NCBI RefSeq assembly: GCF_003851685.1
Contig: NZ_CP027727.1
Location: forward strand, 806,001 to 870,000
DNA from: Pseudomonas sp. R5-89-07
Lineage (GTDB): Bacteria; Pseudomonadota; Gammaproteobacteria; Pseudomonadales; Pseudomonadaceae
Direction of reading: 5' to 3'
Length of the DNA stretch: 64,000 bases
The notes beneath the pieces were generated by a model. That model saw only the letters and a list, made by a program, of their open reading frames with translations, searched no databases and was not told the origin of the DNA. This document shows positions 28,057 to 36,447 of the stretch, piece by piece; positions within the stretch are counted from its first letter, which is position 1; each line of letters begins with the position of its first letter. The translations under genes and the position numbers were made by a program.

Positions 28057-28320
28057 ATGGACCCGATCGTATTGTTCAAGCAGGGCATGTTGCTGGTAGT
28101 GGTACTGACCGCACCACCGCTGATCGTGGCCGTAGTGGTGGGCGTGCTGACCTCGCTGATCCAGGCGCTGATGCAGGTGCAGGACCAGACGCTGCCGTTC
28201 GGCATCAAACTGGTGGCGGTGGGAATCACGCTGATCATGACCGGACGCTGGATCGGCGTGGAGTTGATCCAGTTGATCAACCTGACGTTCGACATGATCG
28301 GCCGCTCGGCCCTCCACTGA
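28057..28320 (+). CDS. rscS: T3SS export gate protein RscS (HrcS/SctS)
   Basis: 87 residues, two membrane hairpin segments (LLVVVLTAPPLIVAVVVGVL and VAVGITLIMTGRWIGVELI), typical of FliQ/SctS. Core motif SLIQALMQVQDQTL lies between them. It is complete and follows rscR after 7 bp. It assembles with RscR and RscT into the helical export channel. Confidence 0.93.
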   Translation: MDPIVLFKQGMLLVVVLTAPPLIVAVVVGVLTSLIQALMQVQDQTLPFGIKLVAVGITLIMTGRWIGVELIQLINLTFDMIGRSALH

Positions 28321-28330
28321 GGTTGCTTTT

Positions 28331-29119
28331 GTGCTGTTGTATCTTGAGTTCCTGCCCAGTCTGGTGATCGCCATGGCGCGCATCTATCCCTGCGCGTTAC
28401 TGGTCGCGGCCTTCAGTTTTCAACATATTCGTGGCATGCCCCGGCACACGATCGTGATGGTCATTGCGCTGATCCCCGCGCCAGGCATCCATGGCGCATT
28501 GGCGGGGCTGGATTACTCGGCGCTCATGCTCGCCGCCCTGGCGCTCAAGGAGGCGGCCCTTGGGGTGTTGCTGGGCGTGTTGCTGTCGATGCCGTTCTGG
28601 ATGTTCGAGTCGGTGGGCGCGCTGCTGGATAACCAGCGAGGCGCGTTGGCAGGAGGCCAGCTCAACCCATCGCTGGGCCCGGATGCGACGCCCATCGGGC
28701 ACATGCTCAAGCAGCTGGCGATTTTTCTGTTGATGATCAGCCTGGGGCTTGGCGCGCTGACCCAGGTGATCTGGGACAGTTACCTGATCTGGCCGCCGAC
28801 GGTGTGGTTCCCGCTGCCGGGGCCCAATGGGTTCAGCGTATTTATTGCGCTGCTCGGGGATACGTTCATGCACATGATGCTTTACGCCGCGCCCTTCATT
28901 GCCGTGTTGCTATTACTGGAGTTCGGCATCGCGCTGCTGGGGGTCTACAGCCAGCAATTGCAGGTGAGTACGCTGGCTCCGCCAGTCAAGAGCCTGGTGG
29001 GTATTGGTGTTCTCTTGCTGTATTTTGCGTTGTTGCAAGATTTGATCGTCGGGCGCATGAGCCTGCTGGGTGACCTCAAGCATTCCCTTGGGCTGTTGTT
29101 CAAGGTAGCGATGCCATGA
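28331..29119 (+). CDS. rscT: T3SS export gate protein RscT (HrcT/SctT)
   Basis: 262-residue FliR/SctT homologue with six or more membrane segments. Typical stretches include PFWMFESVGALLDNQRGA (core FESVGALLDNQRG near 96) and SPPVKSL-type sequence, here LAPPVKSLVGIGVLLLY (core APPVKSLVGIG). The start is GTG at 28331. Its stop overlaps the rscU start as ATGA. No truncation is seen. Confidence 0.92.
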   Translation: MLLYLEFLPSLVIAMARIYPCALLVAAFSFQHIRGMPRHTIVMVIALIPAPGIHGALAGLDYSALMLAALALKEAALGVLLGVLLSMPFWMFESVGALLDNQRGALAGGQLNPSLGPDATPIGHMLKQLAIFLLMISLGLGALTQVIWDSYLIWPPTVWFPLPGPNGFSVFIALLGDTFMHMMLYAAPFIAVLLLLEFGIALLGVYSQQLQVSTLAPPVKSLVGIGVLLLYFALLQDLIVGRMSLLGDLKHSLGLLFKVAMP

Positions 29120-30213
29120 GTGACTCAGGAGAGAAAAAACACCCTGCCTCGGCCAAAAAGCTGCGTGACCAGCGTAAGAAAGGCCAGGTCTCCCAGAGCC
29201 AGGACGTGGGTAAGTTGCTGGTGCAGGCCGCTATCAGCGAAATCGCGCTGTATACCGCCCAACGCAGTTTGCAACGTTTCGAACAACTGATGGTGTTACC
29301 GATCTCACGGATCAATCAGCCCTTTGTGCGAGCGCTGGAAGAAGTGCTGTTCGATGGAGTGACGGTATTTTTATCGTTCGCCCTGTTGATGGTCGGGGTG
29401 GCGATTGCCACAAAGCTGATCAGCAGCTGGATGCAGATCGGCTTTCTGTTTGCCCCGGAGGCCCTCAAGCTCGATTTCAATCGGGTCAATCCCATGAGCC
29501 AGCTCAAGCAAATGTTCTCCGCCCAGTCGGTGATGAACCTGTTGATGAGCGTGGCCAAGGCGTTTCTGTTGGGGCTGATTGTGTACCTGGTGGTCTGGCC
29601 CTCTCTGGGCACCCTGATTAACCTGGCCAACAGCGATCTGCAAAGTTACCTGTTGGCGCTGATTGCGCTGTTTCGCTATCTGCTCCATGCCTGTATCGGA
29701 TTGCTGCTGGTGTTGGCACTGACCGACCTGACCCTGCAAAAGTACTTCTTTGCCAAGCGCATGCGCATGACCCAGGTCGAAGTGGTCAAGGAATACAAGG
29801 ACATGGAGGGTGACCCTCACGTCAAGGGGCAGCGCCGCTCGCTGGCGTACCAGTTGGCTCAGGAAGAGCCCAAGGTCAAGTTGCCCAAGCTTGAGGAGTC
29901 GGACATGTTGGTCGTCAACCCGACTCATTTTGCCGTCGCTTTGTATTATCGTCGCGGCAAGACGCCGTTGCCGCAGTTGGTGGCCAAGGGCACGGATGCA
30001 CAGGCGCGCAAGCTGATCGATCGCGCCAAGGCAGCGGATGTTCCGGTCATTCAGTGCGTGTGGCTGGCCCGCACAATCTACGAGAAAAAGATCGGCGCGC
30101 CGATTCCCCGCGAGACGTTGCAAGCCGTGGCGTTGATCTACCGTACCTTGCGTGAGCTAGACGATGAAGCCAAGCGTGAAACCCTCACGTTGCCGGAGCT
30201 TGCGCAGCGCTGA
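29116..30213 (+). CDS. rscU: T3SS switch protein RscU (HrcU/SctU)
   Basis: 365-residue FlhB/SctU protein: four membrane segments in residues 30-210, then a cytoplasmic domain. The autocleavage motif NPTH is intact at about residue 268 (LVVNPTHFAVAL), needed for the change from early to late substrates. The N-terminus (SGEKKHPASAKKLRDQRKKG, short part) is the usual basic leader. It is the last gene of the rightward operon and meets rspV head-to-head at its stop, with no base between them. Confidence 0.95.
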   Translation: MSDSGEKKHPASAKKLRDQRKKGQVSQSQDVGKLLVQAAISEIALYTAQRSLQRFEQLMVLPISRINQPFVRALEEVLFDGVTVFLSFALLMVGVAIATKLISSWMQIGFLFAPEALKLDFNRVNPMSQLKQMFSAQSVMNLLMSVAKAFLLGLIVYLVVWPSLGTLINLANSDLQSYLLALIALFRYLLHACIGLLLVLALTDLTLQKYFFAKRMRMTQVEVVKEYKDMEGDPHVKGQRRSLAYQLAQEEPKVKLPKLEESDMLVVNPTHFAVALYYRRGKTPLPQLVAKGTDAQARKLIDRAKAADVPVIQCVWLARTIYEKKIGAPIPRETLQAVALIYRTLRELDDEAKRETLTLPELAQR

Positions 30214-30579
30214 TCAGCGCGTAACCAGCAGGTCCAGCGCTTGTAAGTTGGCCAGAGACAGCATCCGGCTGAGGATATTGTCCAGGGACTGGCGTTCGGT
30301 AGGCAGGGCGTGCCAGATAATCAGTGAGCCCTGTTTGTCCAGATAGATATAGCAGCCGTCAAACGCCAGCGCCTGTTCAAAACGACGTTCCAGTACCCGT
30401 TCCAATTGTCCGGACTGCAGGGCCATGCTCGCGATTTGCAATGTAATACCCTTGCGGGTGCCGGCCTCGCAGGAACCGAATGTGACGCCCTGGCACAACT
30501 GCTGATGAGCGCAGCCCCCGCTCACCAGGTTGTCGATGAGCATCTGGCGCTTGAGATAAACGTCTGACGCTGCCTCCAT
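30214..30579 (-). CDS. rspV: T3SS regulatory protein RspV (HrpV homologue)
   Basis: 121 residues, soluble, the last gene of the leftward operon. In P. syringae HrpV binds the activator HrpS and shuts down hrpL expression. The sequence here ends QSLDNILSRMLSLANLQALDLL and has the HrpV-like core LQIASMALQSGQLERVLERRFE (short part ALQSGQLERVLERR). I start it at ATG 30579, because the longer frame to 30729 would overlap rspT almost entirely. Assignment rests on size, position and moderate sequence resemblance. Its target here would be RspR. Confidence 0.75.
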   Translation of the reverse strand: MEAASDVYLKRQMLIDNLVSGGCAHQQLCQGVTFGSCEAGTRKGITLQIASMALQSGQLERVLERRFEQALAFDGCYIYLDKQGSLIIWHALPTERQSLDNILSRMLSLANLQALDLLVTR

Positions 30580-30581
30580 GT

Positions 30582-30785
30582 TCAACGCTCCAAAGATATC
30601 GTCTGGTAGTCCGAGCGTTCGCCGGCAGGACCGGGTTCGACACGCATCTGGGGTGGCCACCAGACCACCATCTTGTCTTTGCTCGATTGTGGGCGTGAGC
30701 AGGAGTCGCCTTTGCAGGTCGGTGTGCAACCGGTAACAAGCAGTACGGCAGCCATTAGGGTGGCATGCATCAGTCGGTGGTTCAT
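30582..30785 (-). CDS. rspT: T3SS small lipoprotein RspT (HrpT homologue)
   Basis: 67 residues with a signal peptide ending in lipobox LVTGC, so an outer membrane lipoprotein. It sits between rscC and rspV exactly as hrpT does in P. syringae, where it is thought to help the secretin, probably as a pilotin. The ATG overlaps the rscC stop (ATGA). Confidence 0.8.
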   Translation of the reverse strand: MNHRLMHATLMAAVLLVTGCTPTCKGDSCSRPQSSKDKMVVWWPPQMRVEPGPAGERSDYQTISLER

Positions 30786-32914
30786 GGTGAGGTCGTCCGG
30801 GTTGGGGTGAGCAGGGAAGGGCGTGGCTCGCTCAGATGTTCATCCTTGATGACCGGACGCATGGCGATAAACACTTCAGCTTCTTCACCAGGCTTGAGCC
30901 AGGCACGCGGCCATACGGTGACCGCCAGCGTTTGTGAATTGCTGCATTCCTTCTCATCGATGCGCACATTGCGCTTGAACTGGTTGCGCAGCACCACCAC
31001 CGCCACGTTGTATTGCGGGCCTGCATACCACTGGCTGCGTTCGGTATTCAGCGCCAGCAAGTCGCGGGTGCTGCACAGCGTATTCAGCCCCAGCGGCATC
31101 GGCTCGGCTTTGAACGTCTTGGGCACTTCGCCACTGACCAGGTGCGCCAGAGTGCTGGTGATGTCGCTGCGGTTAATCACCGGCTGATGGGGGGCGTAGC
31201 GCCGCGCCAGTGGCTTGAGCGCAGCCTGCAGTTCGACCTGATCGTCCTGAGGCAAATAGCGTGAAGGATCCGACTGATCGCCGATCACCCGTGGGGTCAG
31301 GATGAACAGCCGCTCACGCCGGTTATTCTGTCGTTCGGTCGAGGAGAACAGTGCCTTGCCCAGCAAAGGTATGTTCCCCAGCACGGGGACCTTGTTTTGT
31401 TTATCGGTGCTTTCGGTGACGTGGAACCCACCCACCACCAACGAACGTTTTTCTGCCATTACGGCTTGGGTGCTGACTTTGCCCCGGCGTACATCCGGGC
31501 CAATACGTTCGGGGTTGGACTCGTCAAAGTTACCGTCCTCGATGTCTATCGCCAGATGGATCTGATGGCCGCCCCGACTGGTGATCACCCGGGGAACCAC
31601 CTGGAAACTGGTGCCCACGGTGATGGGCAGGATCGTCGCGTTTCTGGTGCCGGCAGTCAGGTATTGAGTACGGTTGAAGTCAATGATCGCAGGTTGGTTT
31701 TCCAGGGTCAGCACTGAGGGGTTGGATACCATGGTGGCCAGCCCACGTGATTCCAACGCGCGAATATCGGCATAAAAGCGATCACGGCGTCCGATCGATA
31801 GTTGCGACGCGGTACCGGGCGCCATGTTGACGCCGCCACGGAAGCGGCTGTTCTGAAAGCCCCACTTGATACCGAATTCATTTAATTGTGTGCGCTCGAT
31901 GTCGAGGATGATCGCGTCGATTTCCACCAGCTTGCGCGCCACATCAAGTTGGCTGATCAGCTCGCGATACATCGCTTGTCGCTCCGGCAAGTCGTAAATC
32001 AGGATGGCGTTATTACGCACATCCGCCTCGACGCGGATCCGGCTGGTGCCCACTGGCGCCCGAGGCGTAATCGACATGCCGGCATCCGGGGGCGCAGGGG
32101 CGCTGAGCATTTGCCCCAGCAGCGGGTTGCCCAGGCGCGCAGAGCTGGGCGTGATAGGAGCGGGCTGGGACTGGGACGGGGAGCGTTGAGCCAGGCCGGA
32201 AAGCGTCGTGGCAGAGCGCGGCTCCAACAGCCCGCGCAGCATGCTGGCGACGCCTGGAATAACGATTTTTTCGTTGCGATACTCTATTTGGCGGTCTGCG
32301 GCATTGGCGAATTTCAGTGGGAACGTCAGCACGCTCTGTTTTTCATCCGCAGAGCGACGCTGGCTGCTGAATTGCTTGATCTGTTCGATATAGCTTTTGG
32401 GGCCGGATACCAAAACAATGCCGTCCTCCGGCAACTCGCCCCAGCCGAATCGGCTATCGAGCAAGCCAATATCGGTGAGCGCCTGCTTGAGGTCGGAAAC
32501 CGTCTCGGAAGAGACTTCCAGGCGCGCGGACTCCTGTTGGTCCAGTGTGCTGATAAATAAGGTGTTGTTATAGAGATACCACTGGAAGCGATGCTCAACG
32601 CCCAGTCTGTCCAGCAGTGACTGCGGCGTGTTCGCGCGAATTTTGCCGTTGACATCACCTTCCAGCAGGCCCTCGATTTGCAATTGCGTGCCGAAAGTCT
32701 GCGCGAAGTCCTCAAGCACCTCTCGTAGAGGTTTATGTTCGGCTTCATAGGCATAGGCAGTGTTTTTCCACTCAGGTGGAATGGCGGCCAGCGCGCTTTG
32801 CACTGGCGTCAGCAAACACGAGAGCAGAAGCAGGTTGTACCAAGACGTTCGTTTGGTTGGAGCGCCAGGCAAATCCTGGCGCAAGCGCTGGTGCTTGTGG
32901 TTCTTGTTATACAT
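30782..32914 (-). CDS. rscC: T3SS outer-membrane secretin RscC (HrcC/SctC)
   Basis: 710 residues: a signal peptide after a basic leader (WYNLLLLSCLLTPVQSALA cleaved near 44), N0-N3 periplasmic domains, and a C-terminal secretin core with VEIDAIILDIERTQLNEFGIKWG (short part ILDIERTQLNEFGI near 340) and VPVLGNIPLLGKALFSS (short part VLGNIPLLGKALF near 530). It forms the outer membrane ring. Unlike SBW25, where I recall the rsp cluster being incomplete, this rscC is full length. Confidence 0.94.
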   Translation of the reverse strand: MYNKNHKHQRLRQDLPGAPTKRTSWYNLLLLSCLLTPVQSALAAIPPEWKNTAYAYEAEHKPLREVLEDFAQTFGTQLQIEGLLEGDVNGKIRANTPQSLLDRLGVEHRFQWYLYNNTLFISTLDQQESARLEVSSETVSDLKQALTDIGLLDSRFGWGELPEDGIVLVSGPKSYIEQIKQFSSQRRSADEKQSVLTFPLKFANAADRQIEYRNEKIVIPGVASMLRGLLEPRSATTLSGLAQRSPSQSQPAPITPSSARLGNPLLGQMLSAPAPPDAGMSITPRAPVGTSRIRVEADVRNNAILIYDLPERQAMYRELISQLDVARKLVEIDAIILDIERTQLNEFGIKWGFQNSRFRGGVNMAPGTASQLSIGRRDRFYADIRALESRGLATMVSNPSVLTLENQPAIIDFNRTQYLTAGTRNATILPITVGTSFQVVPRVITSRGGHQIHLAIDIEDGNFDESNPERIGPDVRRGKVSTQAVMAEKRSLVVGGFHVTESTDKQNKVPVLGNIPLLGKALFSSTERQNNRRERLFILTPRVIGDQSDPSRYLPQDDQVELQAALKPLARRYAPHQPVINRSDITSTLAHLVSGEVPKTFKAEPMPLGLNTLCSTRDLLALNTERSQWYAGPQYNVAVVVLRNQFKRNVRIDEKECSNSQTLAVTVWPRAWLKPGEEAEVFIAMRPVIKDEHLSEPRPSLLTPTRTTSP

Positions 32915-32928
32915 AGGGAGTTCTCTGG

Positions 32929-33321
32929 TTAATACGGCAGTGAACGTAGCGAAGTGGGCCTGTTAGGCTGGGCCGGGCGGCCCAGGCGTACGAACGTTGC
33001 ACGCCATATGTCGCGTTGGTCGAGCAAGGTCTCAAGGCAGGCGAGCACGTGCGCCTCTGCCATTTCATCGCGCAGGGTTTGAATGAGCCAAAGTTCGCCA
33101 CTGTCCGCTTTTCGAGCCAATGCGCCCTGGAAAACATTCAAGCTGGCGGCGCCCAAGCGCAGCCAAGTGAGTAAGGTCGCGTTATCTGAAGGTGTCGATG
33201 TCAACTGGGCGGCCATCAGAATGAAAGCGTCCTGGCGTTTCAGAGTGATCTCGTCGTCACCTTCCACTAACGTGAGTTGATGTTCGCGACGGTTTAACCA
33301 ATCACGGATAAGAATTTGCAT
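32929..33321 (-). CDS. rspG: T3SS regulator/chaperone-like protein RspG (HrpG homologue)
   Basis: 130 residues beginning MQILIRDWLNRREHQ. In P. syringae HrpG binds HrpV and relieves its block on HrpS, and it resembles a T3SS chaperone in shape. ATG 33321 directly follows the rspF TAA (TAACATG), so the two are coupled; the longer TTG start at 33339 would overlap rspF. Identification is by size, position between rspF and rscC, and weak similarity. Confidence 0.75.
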   Translation of the reverse strand: MQILIRDWLNRREHQLTLVEGDDEITLKRQDAFILMAAQLTSTPSDNATLLTWLRLGAASLNVFQGALARKADSGELWLIQTLRDEMAEAHVLACLETLLDQRDIWRATFVRLGRPAQPNRPTSLRSLPY

Positions 33322-33322
33322 G

Positions 33323-33541
33323 TTATTGAAAACTTTCAATGGTTGTTTTCAGAGATTGATGCTCAATTCGTAGGTTTTCGGTAAAAAGCGCATTGGTGAC
33401 GGTCATCTGCTTAGTTAAGCTATAGAACAGCTCGGCATCTTGTTCTCCTTGCATGTCTTCGATAGGAAAAGAGTCATAGCTTTTATAAGCAGAGTCGGCG
33501 TTTTTTAGTGCTTGAGAAGAGAGAGTCCTAGGTGTGCTCAT
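33323..33541 (-). CDS. rspF: T3SS small protein RspF (HrpF homologue)
   Basis: 72 residues, mostly helical, no signal peptide or membrane segment, with polar spacing typical of T3SS early substrates and rod/needle-like proteins. HrpF of P. syringae (about 74 aa) is needed for pilus assembly. Base composition is lower in G+C than in neighbouring core genes. I see no Hrp box in the 68-bp gap upstream, unlike P. syringae, so it is probably read through from rspA. Confidence 0.72.
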   Translation of the reverse strand: MSTPRTLSSQALKNADSAYKSYDSFPIEDMQGEQDAELFYSLTKQMTVTNALFTENLRIEHQSLKTTIESFQ

Positions 33542-33609
33542 ACTTATTCCTCTGTTTAGCGTTGTTTGGATTGTTATTCGCCAGCGGCTAACACTTGAGT
33601 CGTTTGGAA

Positions 33610-34203
33610 TTAGGCGATGGGCGCTATCGCTTCGCAGCGTTTAAAAAATGAAGTGAGCATAGAGTTCCAGCTAATACGAAAGTCTCCCTCGTCCGTTTTC
33701 AAAACCAGTGTTTGGGGAATAATTGTCTCGTCAGCGTGAAGTTTCCAAACAGTGGTTTTTTGATAGGCAAGATGTTGTTTTATCTCATTCATATCATGCG
33801 GGTGGCAGAGTAGGGTTGCGCTGACTTCCGGGACCTGGATCGTCAGTAATTGATTAAGAAGGGCGACCAGCCTGGCGGGCGCGACCGTCTCATCGAGCAG
33901 GCGAAGAAGCGCTTCATTGGTAATCGCACTGGCATATTGTTCGAGCTTCTCGCACATGGCTTGACGGTCACGCTCCCATCGCTTGAGCTGGGCATCGGCG
34001 CGTAGCCAAACCTCCAGCGACGCCTTTTCGCGTAGCGCTTCGCATTTTTTTTCCGTCAGGCTCAGCAGTTGTTCGGCTTGTTCATTGGCGTCCTTCAAGA
34101 GCAGCTCTGCCTGCCTCCAATTGGCAAGTTCTTCTCTTGGAATCACGCTGCGTGGGAGCCCAGGCACGTCTCTGAACAGCTCAATGACACATCGGCATAA
34201 CAT
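33610..34203 (-). CDS. rspE: T3SS stator protein RspE (HrpE/SctL)
   Basis: 197 residues: an N-terminal charged helical region (residues 25-100, LLKDANEQAEQLLSLTEKKCEALREK, short part EQAEQLLSLTEKKC) and a C-terminal globular part. This is the SctL/FliH layout that links the ATPase to the C-ring. It begins 11 bp after rspD. The Lys/Glu-rich coiled coil is clear; the family is otherwise weakly conserved. Confidence 0.85.
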   Translation of the reverse strand: MLCRCVIELFRDVPGLPRSVIPREELANWRQAELLLKDANEQAEQLLSLTEKKCEALREKASLEVWLRADAQLKRWERDRQAMCEKLEQYASAITNEALLRLLDETVAPARLVALLNQLLTIQVPEVSATLLCHPHDMNEIKQHLAYQKTTVWKLHADETIIPQTLVLKTDEGDFRISWNSMLTSFFKRCEAIAPIA

Positions 34204-34214
34204 GGTTGATCTCT

Positions 34215-34787
34215 CTACCTGTTCAATCCAGGGGCTATCGGTTCGCCTGGCAATGACGTGACGCGCCAGACCACCGCCTGCCAGAGCGTGTCTAATCGGC
34301 TGCTCGCGTTCTCCAGGTACAGATGTCTCTTTTCAACTTCATTCGCGCGTTCACGGGCGAAGCGCAACCTGATGCGTTGCCAGATAGTGGGGTCGAGCCA
34401 GCTATGAAGGAGTCGCAACGGATCGTCCTCGGGAGACAGCATGGCAGGCGGGAGCGCCTTGGAAAGACGTATGCACCACTGCTGATGGTTGTCGCTCAAG
34501 GATCGGACGGCCTCGGGATTGAAGGTGTCGTGAACCAGCGATAACGCCAGGCCCAGTTGCGCATTTGACGAGAGGGCCAGGCGCAGCACCGTGGGTTGCG
34601 GAGCCGGGGGTAGACAGGCTGTTATATCCATAAGGTGGCCCGGCACCCGGCGCCCGCTCTGATAAAGCGCTTCAATCGTAGAGTACTGGCTGCCAACCCA
34701 GTCGCCATGGGCATACTTCCAGGGAAATGCCCACCATTGGGCCCAAGCCAAGTGTTCACTCACTGACAGCTCGTTGCTAGATGTCAT
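34215..34787 (-). CDS. rspD: T3SS sorting-platform protein RspD (HrpD/SctK)
   Basis: 190 residues, soluble, with Trp-rich N-terminus (AWAQWWAFPWKYAHGDW). The size and its position between rscJ and rspE match HrpD, the SctK-type accessory of the sorting platform. Its ATG overlaps the last 11 nt of rscJ. Function is inferred from synteny more than from sequence. Confidence 0.77.
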   Translation of the reverse strand: MTSSNELSVSEHLAWAQWWAFPWKYAHGDWVGSQYSTIEALYQSGRRVPGHLMDITACLPPAPQPTVLRLALSSNAQLGLALSLVHDTFNPEAVRSLSDNHQQWCIRLSKALPPAMLSPEDDPLRLLHSWLDPTIWQRIRLRFARERANEVEKRHLYLENASSRLDTLWQAVVWRVTSLPGEPIAPGLNR

Positions 34788-35577
34788 GAGCCGTACCGCT
34801 CAATTCGCTGACGGCAAGTGGTTCAGGCACAAAACGCTGGCGTTGACGGTAGACATACACCGTGGCGCCAATAGCGGCCATCACTGCGAGCAGGAAAATG
34901 GTTACGCTGTTTCGCCATAGACCGAGATCCTCGTCGGGCACCAGGAACGGACCAAAATACACTAGGCGTTGTTGCTCCTGATAAGCGGCGGCGGGTACGA
35001 ATATCACGCTGAGTTTTTGCGGATTGTCGATGGCGGTGGCCATGCCAGGGATGCTACTGGCCACTAGCCGGCGGACGCGTGCGCTGATGTTGTCGGGATC
35101 CAGGCGTGGGTCATGTTTTATGAACACTGACGCGGAGGCGGGTTGGACCGGCTCACCGGGCGCAATGCGTTCCGGCAATACCACGTGCACGCGGGCGACG
35201 ATGACTCCGTCAATATTGGAAAGCGTAGCCTCAAGTTCCTGTGACAACGCATAGATGTAGCGCGCACGTTCTTCCAGGGGCGTGGAAATGACACCCTCTT
35301 TACGAAACGTATCGCCCAGCGTGGTTCTGGCCACTCTGGGCAGGCCGGCTGCCTCCAACGTGCGCACCGCGCGCCCGATGTCGCTGGTGTTGATTGTTAC
35401 GACCACACCATCCTTAGCCGGAACCTTTTGTGCGCGAATATGCTTGTCTGCCAATTCCGCGATGACCTCATTAGCCTCTTGTTCTGAGAGTTGGCGGTGA
35501 AGTTCGACACGGTCGCTGCACCCATTCAATAGGAGTGCAATAACCACGAACACTGCAATAGGGGGGATAAGTTTCAT
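34777..35577 (-). CDS. rscJ: T3SS inner-ring lipoprotein RscJ (HrcJ/SctJ)
   Basis: 266-residue YscJ/PrgK family protein, the inner ring of the basal body. The lipobox LLNGC lies at residues 14-18; two ring-building domains follow (SDRVELHRQLSEQEANEVIAEL, short part LSEQEANEVIAEL; EATLSNIDGVIVARVHVVLPE, short part IDGVIVARVHVVLPE), and a C-terminal membrane anchor (VTIFLLAVMAAIGATVYVY) ends it. I start it at ATG 35577; the ORF could extend 19 codons further to 35634 but that part would precede the signal peptide. Confidence 0.93.
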   Translation of the reverse strand: MKLIPPIAVFVVIALLLNGCSDRVELHRQLSEQEANEVIAELADKHIRAQKVPAKDGVVVTINTSDIGRAVRTLEAAGLPRVARTTLGDTFRKEGVISTPLEERARYIYALSQELEATLSNIDGVIVARVHVVLPERIAPGEPVQPASASVFIKHDPRLDPDNISARVRRLVASSIPGMATAIDNPQKLSVIFVPAAAYQEQQRLVYFGPFLVPDEDLGLWRNSVTIFLLAVMAAIGATVYVYRQRQRFVPEPLAVSELSGTAHDI

Positions 35578-35582
35578 GATCG

Positions 35583-35948
35583 CTATTGCAAGTTGGATAT
35601 TTTTTCGATGCCTTGTGTGGTCTTGGCAAGGCACTTGACTAACAGCTGGGACGTCAGCTGAATATTGGATAATACACTTGGGAATTTCCTGAACTTTTCT
35701 ATGTCCAGCTCTTTGTTGGTTGATTTCAGTAACATTGCCATGCGTTTCTTCGAGTCTTTCAAGGGGGCGACAGCTTCTGCCAGTACGGGAGAACTATACG
35801 CTTCGCCAGCGAACGTACTCGTCGTGGAGGCGGGGTCTAGCATTGATGTAAAGAAACAGGCGTCTCCCTGACACGTCGACGGGGCTCGCGTGATGTCGGC
35901 GGAATCGAAACCTGCATCTTCTTCGGAGAGCTTGCGGGTTATTTGCAT
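35583..35948 (-). CDS. rspB: T3SS inner rod protein RspB (HrpB/SctI)
   Basis: 121 residues, close to the 124 of P. syringae HrpB, with a polar N-terminus and a helical C-terminal half (IEKFRKFPSVLSNIQLTSQLLVKCLAKTTQGIEKI, short part FRKFPSVLSNIQLTSQLL) that ends like other inner-rod subunits. It lies 5 bp before rscJ. The assignment relies on length, position and C-terminal pattern. Confidence 0.75.
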   Translation of the reverse strand: MQITRKLSEEDAGFDSADITRAPSTCQGDACFFTSMLDPASTTSTFAGEAYSSPVLAEAVAPLKDSKKRMAMLLKSTNKELDIEKFRKFPSVLSNIQLTSQLLVKCLAKTTQGIEKISNLQ

Positions 35949-36025
35949 GAGATGCCCATTGAGTTAACGGCTATATATTGGTTTTGAAGGGAGTCGCCAC
36001 AACCACCCGTTGTACCGAGAGGGTT

Positions 36026-36053
36026 ACCTCTCCGGCTGATAGGCCGGAGAGGT
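36026..36053. promoter_or_regulatory. Strong hairpin between rspA and rspB
   Basis: ACCTCTCCGGC (36026-36036) pairs perfectly with GCCGGAGAGGT (36043-36053), loop 6 nt, 10 bp past the rspA stop. There is no U-run after it. It probably protects the rspA message or partly stops transcription, giving more of the presumed pilin than of the ring proteins. Confidence 0.7.
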
Positions 36054-36062
36054 AAGTCGTTC

Positions 36063-36263
36063 TTATTGGAAACCTTTAGCAGCTTGGTTGATACCCGATA
36101 TCAATTTGGCTTCAAGTTGCTTCTTGGTGGTGTAGTCGTTAATTTTTTCCCCTTGATCGAAGTTGTTTTCCGCCTGGCCTGCGCCGCCTGCGCCAGAACC
36201 GACTGAGTTTTGAGTGTTGTAATAGGCGTTTTGTGAGCCAGAATAGTTGCTGACTGGATTCAT
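36063..36263 (-). CDS. rspA: Probable T3SS pilus subunit RspA (hrpA position)
   Basis: 66 residues, Asn-, Gly- and Gln-rich N-terminus, helical C-terminus (KKQLEAKLISGINQAAKGF). It lacks Cys, signal peptide and membrane segment, as needed for a T3SS early substrate. Position, just inside the first Hrp box and before rspB, is that of hrpA, the pilin. The sequence is unlike P. syringae HrpA (113 aa), but Hrp pilins are known to diverge strongly. A harpin (hrpZ) gene, usually next, is missing. GGAG lies 7 nt before the ATG. Confidence 0.62.
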   Translation of the reverse strand: MNPVSNYSGSQNAYYNTQNSVGSGAGGAGQAENNFDQGEKINDYTTKKQLEAKLISGINQAAKGFQ

Positions 36264-36358
36264 AACAGTACTCCATGTGTCGGGTTAAAATGAACGTGAT
36301 GCCAGCATGACGTTGGAAGGATTTTCAGGTTTCCTTACAAATTACCGTTGGCACTGAA

Positions 36359-36386
36359 TATGTGGCACATAAGTGCAGGGCGTTCC
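36359..36386 (-). promoter_or_regulatory. Hrp box upstream of rspA operon
   Basis: Read on the minus strand: GGAACG, 15 nt, CCACATA. The -10 part is perfect and the -35 part differs at one base. It lies 95 bp upstream of the rspA ATG. No second box is seen before rspF, so this promoter may serve the whole run down to rspV. Confidence 0.85.
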
Positions 36387-36447
36387 ATATAAAATTCGAT
36401 TACAGGTTTCTGGATGTTTCTGAAGCGGCAGATCGTAAAGGACTGCT

